Shown here one piece after another: positions 55,979 through 64,000 of a stretch of 64,000 nucleotides of DNA. The notes below the pieces were generated by a model. The model was not told the DNA's origin and ran no database searches. It saw only the letters and a list, made by a program, of their open reading frames with translations. The translations under genes and the position numbers were made by a program. The DNA is taken from the NCBI RefSeq assembly GCF_905147365.1, contig NC_056409.1, positions 1,059,001 through 1,123,000 on the forward strand, in the 5' to 3' direction. Source of the DNA: Aricia agestis (taxonomy: Eukaryota; Arthropoda; Insecta; Lepidoptera; Lycaenidae). The number at the start of each line of letters is the position of its first letter. Position 1 is the stretch's first letter.

Positions 55979-56139
55979 CCATCGAGGAAATTGATTCCTA
56001 GGCAGTTGATTAGACCAACGTCATTTGGTCGGATCATGTCAATTCGATGTTAATTGTGATCTGTCGGCTGGGTTTGACGTAACGCGACCCAACTACGTAG
56101 GTCCCCCATCTGCCTAGGAATCAACTTCTGTGGTAGTAC
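55979..56139 (+). mobile_element. GTAC-ended MITE, copy 4
   Basis: ccatcgaggaaattgattcc to aacttctgtggtagtac, with ggctgggtttgacgtaacgc in the centre. It is the best full-length reference for the array unit. Both copies 3 and 4 are followed by acattgtac. Confidence 0.8.
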
Positions 56140-56513
56140 ATTGTACAGTTAAAGTAGGTTCTCTAAGTTGTATACAACAAAGTAACAAAGTCGACCTCAC
56201 AGGGAGGTCTCCAGCTCGGTTTGCATACCGGATGAGTGTGAGCGGAGAGCTGCAATCCTCTAATTCTTCTGATAGCGGGACATCCGCGTGACGTCGACTT
56301 GTCTCACCAGTCACCGAACGTAGTTTTGACGTTAGGGTCAATTCAGACCGCAACGCGACGCGTAGATGCATTTCCAAATTTCTATCGATTAGACAGATTT
56401 GCAAGACGTCTCACGCGTCAACAATTGGTTAAAAGTACCAATTGGTTGGTGAAAAGTACCAATAATAGGGTGAAAACGGGACGATATCCTACATGGTTCT
56501 ATAATGGTTTATG
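56140..56513. other. Non-coding stretch, nothing recognised
   Basis: More balanced composition than average, but no frame with a recognisable domain. Confidence 0.4.
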
Positions 56514-56813
56514 GTTTTTTTTATTAAATAAGGGGGCAAACGAGCAAACGGGTCACCTGATGGAAAGCAACTTCCGTCGCCCATGGACACTCGCAGCATC
56601 AGAAGAGCTGCAGGTGCGTTGCCGGCCTTTTAAGAGGGAATAGGGTATTAGGGGAGGGTAGGGAAGGGAATAGGGTAGGGGATTGGGCCTCCGGTAAACT
56701 CACTCACTCGGCGAAACACAGCGCAAGCGCTGTTTCAGGTCGGTTTTCTGTGAGAACGTGGTATTTCTCCGGTCAAGCCGACCTATTCGTACCGAAGCAT
56801 AGCTCTCCCACGT
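56514..56813 (-). mobile_element. SINE-like LINE-derived element, full length
   Basis: Complete minus-strand copy with a short polypyrimidine tract and a few head substitutions (gtcaagccgacctattcgta). Confidence 0.78.
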
Positions 56814-56902
56814 CTAGGATGACGATGATGATGATGAATGTAATTTGCATATATGATTTGCGTTCTTAAAACGTCAAAACTCCCAAACTTGTATCTATAA
56901 AC

Positions 56903-57710
56903 TAGCTGTTGCCCGCGACTTCGTCCGCGTTAGCATAGTAGATCACATCCCAAGTATTATTTATTGTACAAAAATAATTCAATGTACAGAATTGACTTTC
57001 CTACGATTTTATTATAAGTATAATAAGTATAGATGTTCCGCGCGGCTTCGCTCGCATAATTTAGGAATTTCACACCGTACATTTTTCCGCAAAAAATAGC
57101 CTATGTCCCTTCACGTGGTCTATTCTTCATGTTTGCCAATTAACATAAAAATTGCTCCAGTAGTTCTTAAGATAATAAGCAAGTTTATATAATTTACCCC
57201 GTGTTTTCCACATTGTCCTCTATTTCTTCGCTTTTATTAGTCTTAGCGTAATAAAATAAAATCTATAGCCTTCCTCGATAAATAGGCTATCTAACATTGA
57301 AAGTAGTTCCTGAGATTAGCGCATTCAAATAAGCCCTTTCAAATAATTTCCCCTCGTTTTTTCCACATTTTCATCTATTTCTTCGCTCCTATTAGTATCA
57401 GCGTGATAAAATATAACCTATAGCCTTCCTCAATAAATGGGCTATAAAACACTGAAAGAATTTTTCAAATCGTCCCAGTAGTTCCTGAGATTAGCCCTTT
57501 CATATAATTTCCCCCGTTTTTTCCACATTTTCCTCTATTTCGCTCCTATTAGTCTTAGCATGATAAAATATAGCTTATAGCCTTTCTCGATCAATGGGCT
57601 ATCTAACACTGAAATAATTTTTCGAATCGGGCCAGTAGTTCCTGAGATGAGCGCGTTCAAACAAACAAACAAACTAACAAACTCTTCCGCTTTATAATAT
57701 TAGTATAGAT
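56903..57710 (+). repeat. Retroelement-like repeat with three ~160-bp internal units
   Basis: Same family as 35450: gcccgcgacttcgtccgcg at the left, ccacattttc/ctattagtcttagcgt units, and (aaac)n then ctcttccgctttataatatt and agtatagat at the right. It has one unit fewer than the 35450 copy. Confidence 0.7.
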
Positions 57711-59476
57711 AGTCAGTAGTGCTCTCAGTACCTTCTGAACCATGGTATACTTTGGTACAAAATCTTACTTGTTGGTTCCGAAACCGAAGTCACCACATGT
57801 TTCCATATAAATTTTGAAGAGTTGCCTCGATTAAGTAATCCGAAAAAATAACCCTTCATCCGGTCACCACTTTTGTGAAATGGTACCAAATTAGGATGAT
57901 GAAAATCGGTTTACAAATAATCGTTGAACTTAAAAAAACGAACATAAGTAATACCTCTTCCATTTTTAAAGTCGGTTCAAATTGTAGCCTGTCGGGACAC
58001 ATTGTATGTGATAATTCCAAGATAATTCAAGATTTGAATGAATGAAAGATTTGACGTGACCGTCGGCGTTTTGCTGTTAGCTTACTCTTTTTTGTGTATT
58101 CTAAATAAATACTTACACACAAGCAAAAATTTTGTAATTTAACTATCGCCTTTATGAAAGTTAACACTTAACTCTAACAATTAATCCGTAAATGGAAGTT
58201 TCTGTAATTTTCTCGAGTTAGTGGGATAGTAGGTCGATCTTTATGGGAGTATCGCGTGCGATGGGGTCAGATAGACAAATCTAGATCTGCCCAATTTGCC
58301 TACTTTTGGCACTATTTCCTGTATTGCACGTTAAAGGTTATTTTACCTGGGGGTTATATTATGAATTATGATAGTGATATATTTATGTCGACGGCCGAAA
58401 GAGTTACTTGATTGAATTAGAGACTTCTGTGCTGCTATTATCTAGAAATGTCCCAACATCATTAAAATGTCCTTACAATAATTATTTCAAAAATATATTT
58501 TGCAGTTCTGCAAGAGAATTCAATCCGGGATAATCGTTCTGATCCCGAGATTTTTTATTGTAAATTTTAAAAGCAATGAAGGAATCAAGGGAATAAATTC
58601 ACGAGGCTTTACGCACTTACTTTCATAGAGACATTCAAAATATACTAATCTCATGGTTAGGACCTTCTAAAATCTCTGGTTAGGACCATAGTTTTAACTT
58701 TTAAACTATAGAAACATACAAACTAGATCGAAATAAATGATCAAACTAATTGGGTGATTACTGTTTAATTATATATTATGAAAAATAACTAACTAAATTA
58801 GTGATGGGCTATTTGACTAATGACAAAATGTAAAAGTAATGAGCTAAAATAATACAGAAATGTTTGAGGTCAAGGACTTGTAGATAGTAAGTAAATAAAG
58901 TAATTTTTAACCTGGTTTATATTATTCAACAAATGTCTCTATTCCGTTCAGATAATTAGTTTAGTTCCATAGGTTTATATAATTTACAACTAATCCGCTA
59001 TACCGACTTCGATTAAAGTCCTTGGTATACTATACTAGGAATTAGGATACTTGAGAATAGTCGTTATCAAAATAAAATGATTATTAATCTATTATTTTTT
59101 TATCAAAACGCAAATATAGGATAAATAGCGGTAAAGCGAAAGGTTTTTTCTGTAGTGGGTTTACTCAAATTGTGTCTGGAATCTGGATGGCCAATAAAAT
59201 AGATAAAGGACAATAAATTATTATTGAAATGCCTAAAAGTAGATAGATGGAAGGATCGTTAATGAACACCTTAAAACATCGTTATTCAATTTAAAAGCGT
59301 AAACCGCGCGTTCGGGCGGGCGCATATCCAGTCTCCAGATATAGTTGTTATTTCGGCTGCGAGGACTCCCCGTATGCTGTATAATATAGACCGAGCAAAT
59401 GCGCCAGTGTGAAGGGCCACTATAGCGACTATCTATGTAGTGATAGTACGATTACGGAAGTTCAGCAGACAGTAGA
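57711..59476. other. Non-coding stretch
   Basis: No supported gene in 1.8 kb; AT-rich. Confidence 0.4.
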
Positions 59477-59512
59477 CACCGCCTCGACACCGCCTCGACA
59501 CCGCCTCGACAC
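59477..59512. repeat. Three 11-bp units 'accgcctcgac'
   Basis: accgcctcgac is repeated three times in tandem. It creates a GC-richer open frame at 59409-59675 that is not convincing as a gene. Confidence 0.75.
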
Positions 59513-59609
59513 GACTCGCCAAGGCCACTCTCCTGTTATACAACCTTTGTGCTGTAACTTATCAGTTGTCACGATTGTAGTAATAGTAGGTAACGATTGT
59601 CTGAACGAT

Positions 59610-59835
59610 GTATATATATATAAAATTGGAATCTCGGAATCAACTCCAACGATTTTCGTGAAATTTAGTATATAGGGGGTTTCGGGGGCGGGGGAGGAAT
59701 AATTTTTAGAAAATGACATTTTCTAAAAATGATTCCTAGCTAGATCGATTTATCGCAATCGAAACCCCCTATATACTAAATTTCATGAAAATCGTTGGAG
59801 CCGATTCCGAGATTCCAATTATATAAATATATATA
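59610..59835. repeat. Head-to-head inverted pair of the RTE-like tail
   Basis: The left arm carries attggaatctcggaatc, tagtatatagggggtttcgg and tttttagaaaatg. The right arm is the inverse, with a single-base centre at 59716. The left arm lacks about 20 bases (the gataaatcgatatagctag part) present in the single copy at 31841. Confidence 0.75.
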
Positions 59836-59884
59836 CAAGAATTACTCGTTTAAAGATATAAGATACACCGGTTTCGGTGACGAC

Positions 59885-60185
59885 GGCTGGTTTGATTGAA
59901 ACCAGGCCAGGTACGCATGAGTAATTTTATAGTGCCCAAGTGTGTGCGCAGTAAACAAGAGCACTCTCTATTGCTTAGCTTTTATAACCCAGTGGGACAG
60001 AAGACCGACACGACTGGCGAGAGATCAGGCGCAGGACCGACTTTTTACATGCCCATCCGACGCATGGATCATCTTACTTGTCAGATAATCAGGTGATCAG
60101 CCTGCATTGTCCTAACCAAACTTGGAAATAACATGTTTTCAACGCGGGAATCGAACCCACGATCTCCGAGTCAAGAGCCACGCTC
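59885..60185 (-). mobile_element. tRNA-derived SINE, truncated
   Basis: On the minus strand a perfect B box (GGGTTCGATTCCC, complement within 60147-60162) lies near the head. The A box is missing because the copy stops at the TTAA MITE. The body holds gtgcccaagtgtgtgcgcag, cccagtgggacag and ccatccgacgcatggatc, a layout I recall as a common lepidopteran repeat. Confidence 0.6.
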
Positions 60186-60481
60186 TTAAGAGGAGTAAGA
60201 GGAGTCCACACCGCCCTTATTTCCATACAAACGTTGTCCCCTGTTTCCTCCCTGATCATTTTCCTCCCTCAAAAATTATAACTCTACTAGCATTATCATG
60301 CTAGTAGAGTTATAATTTTTTTTCTGAATATCTACGGCCACCAATACAATGTCCCTTGTTTTCTTTTTTTTTCATAATTTAATTATTAAATAAGATATGA
60401 ACGTTCTAAGACCCAAAAAAATGGCCAGATTTTCCGCTGTGTTCAAACATCCAGAAAACAGATTTGGCTAGAAAAAAAATT
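60186..60481 (+). mobile_element. piggyBac-type MITE, right end missing
   Basis: Begins ttaagagg and follows the 34424 copy (ccatacaaacgttgtcccct, ccagattttccgctgtg), but stops near 60481. The right terminus and second TTAA are absent. It contains a 50-bp palindrome not present in the other copies. Confidence 0.72.
60271..60320. repeat. Perfect 23-bp palindrome inside the MITE
   Basis: 60271-60293 is exactly mirrored at 60298-60320 (tagtagagttataattttt side). In the 34424 copy only the right arm exists, so the left arm is a new inverted copy. Confidence 0.8.
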
Positions 60482-60689
60482 AAACATGCCGGCCGGACGC
60501 TGAAAGGCAGCAAAATTCCCCTCTCTTTCCGCTGCGCAAAAAAGCACTCCGTTTTTGATTTTACTTCTGCCGGCACTTCCCGTAGTAGATACAACCTAAA
60601 CTTTTACACAAAACGAAGCATTAAATATAATAATTATAGTCACTGAAAAAATTATTAAAATCGATAGCCTTTTAAAATCGATATCCTTC
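60482..60689. other. Non-coding segment
   Basis: A GC-richer patch (catgccggccggacgctgaa) without a supported gene. Confidence 0.35.
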
Positions 60690-60955
60690 ACGTGGTCTAC
60701 TTCTAATCGGTGCCAAATAACATAAAAATTGCTCCAATAGTTCGCGAGATAAGCCCTTTCAAATAATTTCCCCCCATTTTTTCCACGTTCTCCTATTAGT
60801 CTTAGCGTAGTAAAATATAGCCTCTAGCCTTTCTCTATAAATGGGCTATCTAACACTGAAATAATCATCAAAATCCGTTGCGTAGTTTTAAAGATTAAGG
60901 AGAACAAAGGGACATGAGGGAAAAAAAGCGACTTTGTTTTATAATATGTATAGAT
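60690..60955 (+). repeat. Fragment of the 35450/56903 repeat family
   Basis: cacgtggtctacttc, attgctccaatagttcgcga, ttccacgttctcctattagt and gggctatctaacactgaaat are present with about one internal unit. Confidence 0.6.
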
Positions 60956-63023
60956 AGATAATTAGTTTTTACACAATCAAAATTAAGCTTTCTGGGTTTA
61001 GTATTAAGTAAGTAAAAAAATGATTCACAAAAGTCCCCGGCATAAGTATTGACGTTAATGATCTCGGAGGGTCTGGCGACTCTGGCGTGTTTACCACAGA
61101 TTATGATTCAATTTCTTGTGCAAAAAATATGGAAAAACAGGTCAATTGATTCATGATTTACGTTCCGTGTAAACACCGTGTTTTTCGGACAGTCATAAAA
61201 CGGTTTATTTTCCTGTCAGCATTGTTTGAAACCAAGAATTCGTGGAAATTATGATGAAAACAAAAATTGGCTTCATTTTTGTAAAAACGTTATGCAAGAC
61301 GTGCACTTGACAATGCCGATGGCTAAGCTGAAGTTCCAAATTTAAAAGTATGGGATTTGACCATAAAGTTAATATACCTAGTAGAATAGAGCGGAATACA
61401 TAGCAGAGTACATAGCGGAATAGAGCAACAATCTCGAGCTGTCAAACGAAACCAAAATTGGTTTTCATCTGTGTGAAAAATATGTGTACACGTATACACT
61501 TACACAAGCATGATTGAACATGAATTCTATGAGATTAAAATATTGTCAACGTGCGGCTCGTGCCGACTGGACGTCAAAAAAAGAGTGCTGCTATCATGTA
61601 TCACACGTCTCTTTTTACCACGCAGTGTTACTGATAGTGACATCTCTCTTGCTTAGGCCTTTGTTTCTCTATTCCGCTAGGTATATCAACTTTATGGATT
61701 TGACACAGGTCTTCGCCAATTGAGGGGACACTAGTGATATCGATTAATATTGTGTAATATCTCAACATTTTGTTTTCCAAATTCACTGTCGATAGATTGA
61801 ACTTCGACAATACATCTGAACTACGTAATCGGGGAGGTCTAAATAGTCTCAGACAGCAATAGGCTGATGTGGTACACCTTTATATCATTATAAATATTGA
61901 CTCTCTTCGAAGTTTCTTCCGGTCTAAGGCATTTTAAATTATGTGCATTTTAAATACACATGACACATCACATATTTCAAAGTGTGATGCGGCCTCTCCA
62001 AAGGCACATAAATCATGATGTACCAACACTAATAACGAACTTTTAGAGGACCATATTCCTCCATAAATTAATTGCCTAAAATCGAAATCGATCGTGCATG
62101 CTAAAGTGTTCACAATCATGGTCCAACGTAAACAGCAATTAACTAAGATCACGGCTAATCAAAACAAAATCAACAAAATGAAACGCAATCCTAATCCTAG
62201 ACAAATCCGATAAAAAGTGACAATACGCAGAACCCCGTGATTAAAATCAACAGCGTTTCAATCGCAGCGTTCACGTGTAGCCAGGGGGTGGTGGAGGCGA
62301 GTGACGCACGCTCGCGCCACCACGTTTCCAGGAATGGCCTTCTATCATGGAAATAAGGATCACTTTAGGGATCAATTCGAGGTAAAATAATGATGAATGG
62401 TCTACAGAGATGTTCTCACTATTACGTGTATCATTTATGAGCGACGTTGTAAGGCGAGATTAAGCATGTTTTCAACACATCTTCCGCAAAACGATGGTAT
62501 CATTGTGATAGCTATAAATATAAGCTATGCATATTTACGAGAACTAGTAAGTAACACTAAATCTTCGTTTGGATGAAAGTTTCCCACACTTATCTAGTCC
62601 CCGACCAAAGCTTCGGCTTGTCTTTGCCACCTTCGGCTAAGCTCCTATGTGGAATGGAATCTCCTTGAAGAAGCGACTCTTCGAAACATTTTGCGATTTT
62701 GTCCTTTGGCTTCGTCTTCCATAGAAAACTGCGGCAAGAATTCAAAATAAAGTGTTTTCATTTTTTATGCAACATTCTCTGCATCTAGGTATTTGACATC
62801 GTTCCCGTAACGTGAATTTAGTTCAGCAACAGCGCGGCGCGGCGTGTACCCGACAATTTGCACAATGGACCCGTGACGCAGCCCGCGTGCACCCCCCACC
62901 CTCCCCCTGCTGATAGCCCACTCTATAGAGAACAATAGGAAAATGCACGTGCAAGAGTAAAAATGTAAAGGGTAAGCGTGTATTACCGTATCACTAACTG
63001 CCGCATTCAGAGACGTTAAGCTC
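60956..63023. other. Non-coding stretch, 2 kb
   Basis: No supported gene. Short open frames are domain-free. 62276-62340 is locally GC-rich. Confidence 0.4.
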
Positions 63024-63113
63024 GGCCGCACATTATCCGAATTTCTGATCAGAAAAATTCTTACGCCCCGCCCGCATACATTTTGACACGTCAGAATTCT
63101 GATAGTATGCGGA
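63024..63113. repeat. Short inverted-repeat relic
   Basis: ccgcacattatccgaatt and its rough inverse (ttctgatagtatgcgg) bracket ttacgccccgcccgcatac. It resembles a small lepidopteran MITE but is diverged. Confidence 0.4.
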
Positions 63114-64000
63114 GTCTACAACAAAATGTATGAACAGGGTGCGTTCCGGCATGGCAGGGCCGGGCTTAATTATGCTTAAGCACCTGACTGAATATCAAAC
63201 ATCGTCCTTCTCTCTTCACACTCACGCCCGTCTTTCATATGCCAGGTGAAAAAGGACGGCGCGGAATCATCGCCGAGTTAGTTTTACTTGAATAAAAGAC
63301 GAACTATAATGATTATGAAAAAAGTGTTTTGAGCAAATTTAGGTTTTATCAATACCTTTTTAGATATTAAAAAATATTAAAGTAAAGACAGCAAACTTCG
63401 GAGATCCAAGCAAAAATGTGTCTAAAAAAAGGTTTTTTGTAAAAAAGAAACTATCGAGCATTTTTTGAGTAATCGTGTTTTCGTCTTGAGCATTTAATCT
63501 TTATGAACTGAAGTTACTTGTGTCAAAAAATCAGTTTTCTAGACCTTACAGATTTTGAGATCTAGGTTAAAGTATGTAGTCAAGTTAGGATCATATGGGC
63601 TCTTAAACTGCAATTTTATGAAAAGTTTGATAAATAATGTATGGGGTTTGTGTCAAAATCTTTATTTAATTACAGTTATGGCGCGGCCATGCGTCTATCG
63701 TACGAAGTTTCATGCTATGAGACGATACTATTGAATAATACACGCAGTTCGTCCAATGATATCGTTTTAAGCACGAAGCACTACGCAGGTGCGGCCCGGG
63801 CATTAGAAAAATATTCGTCTCTGAGTGCGGTAGTAGTGTTGCCAGCAACTTTGTTGCGCTATTTAACCAATTTTCAAGTTTTGTGCTTTATTCGATTCAG
63901 TCCCTTTGCTATTAAACTATTAAAATATGTAAAATATAACAGCCAAGTGGCAAGGAACCGTCGTAGACAGCATGTCACGACACGTCTAACGATATTATGC
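63114..64000. other. Non-coding stretch to window end
   Basis: No supported gene or placed repeat; the minus-strand frame at 63666-63848 has no domain. Confidence 0.4.

Overview
The window looks like nuclear DNA from a moth or butterfly (Lepidoptera). It is AT-rich, contains almost no host coding sequence, and is crowded with repeats whose sequence style I recognise from lepidopteran genomes: a jockey/CR1-like LINE tail, TTAA-flanked MITEs, 'gcggggctaaaatgg' and 'ctgctggacataggcct' repeats, and RTE-like tails. The species call is inference. The repeat boundaries come from reading copies against each other and are usually good to a few bases.

Only two reading frames look really functional. 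(1) A complete BEL/Pao LTR retrotransposon lies at 15967-21943. It has 269-bp LTRs that read as identical, a TTATG target duplication, and one uninterrupted gag-pol frame that runs a few codons into the 3' LTR. It is probably a very recent and possibly still mobile insertion. (2) A compact, GC-rich, single-exon host gene lies at about 26.9-27.6 kb. It encodes a 94-residue protein I do not recognise and has its own TATA box and poly(A) signal. The protein carries a short ALP-x-L-x-ED motif twice.

The rest is mobile-element sediment. 0-15 kb holds a dead LINE 3' fragment, SINE-like elements, a hAT MITE (8-bp target duplication) nested inside a TA-flanked MITE, and a 560-bp near-palindrome. 22-34 kb holds more SINE-like copies, a tRNA-derived fragment, abutting TTAA and long-TIR MITEs, and a solo LTR with a TATA/initiator pair and heat-shock-element-like repeats. 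34-50 kb holds further MITEs and RTE-like tails, one of them split by a MITE. 50-57 kb holds a GTAC-ended MITE family, a 135-bp tandem array that appears to have arisen from that MITE, and a SINE-like element split by a 1.3-kb LINE insertion. 57-64 kb holds tail repeats, inverted duplications and long stretches where I see nothing.

Two themes recur. First, one SINE-like/LINE-tail family is present about a dozen times in both orientations and serves as a landing site. Second, there are several perfect or near-perfect inverted duplications inside otherwise ordinary repeats, at 33.27, 59.6 and 60.27 kb, with free-standing perfect hairpins at 12.2, 13.3 and 38.6 kb. These look like products of replication template switching. 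I found no convincing exons of a large host gene, no tRNA or rRNA gene, no conserved microRNA and no CRISPR array.
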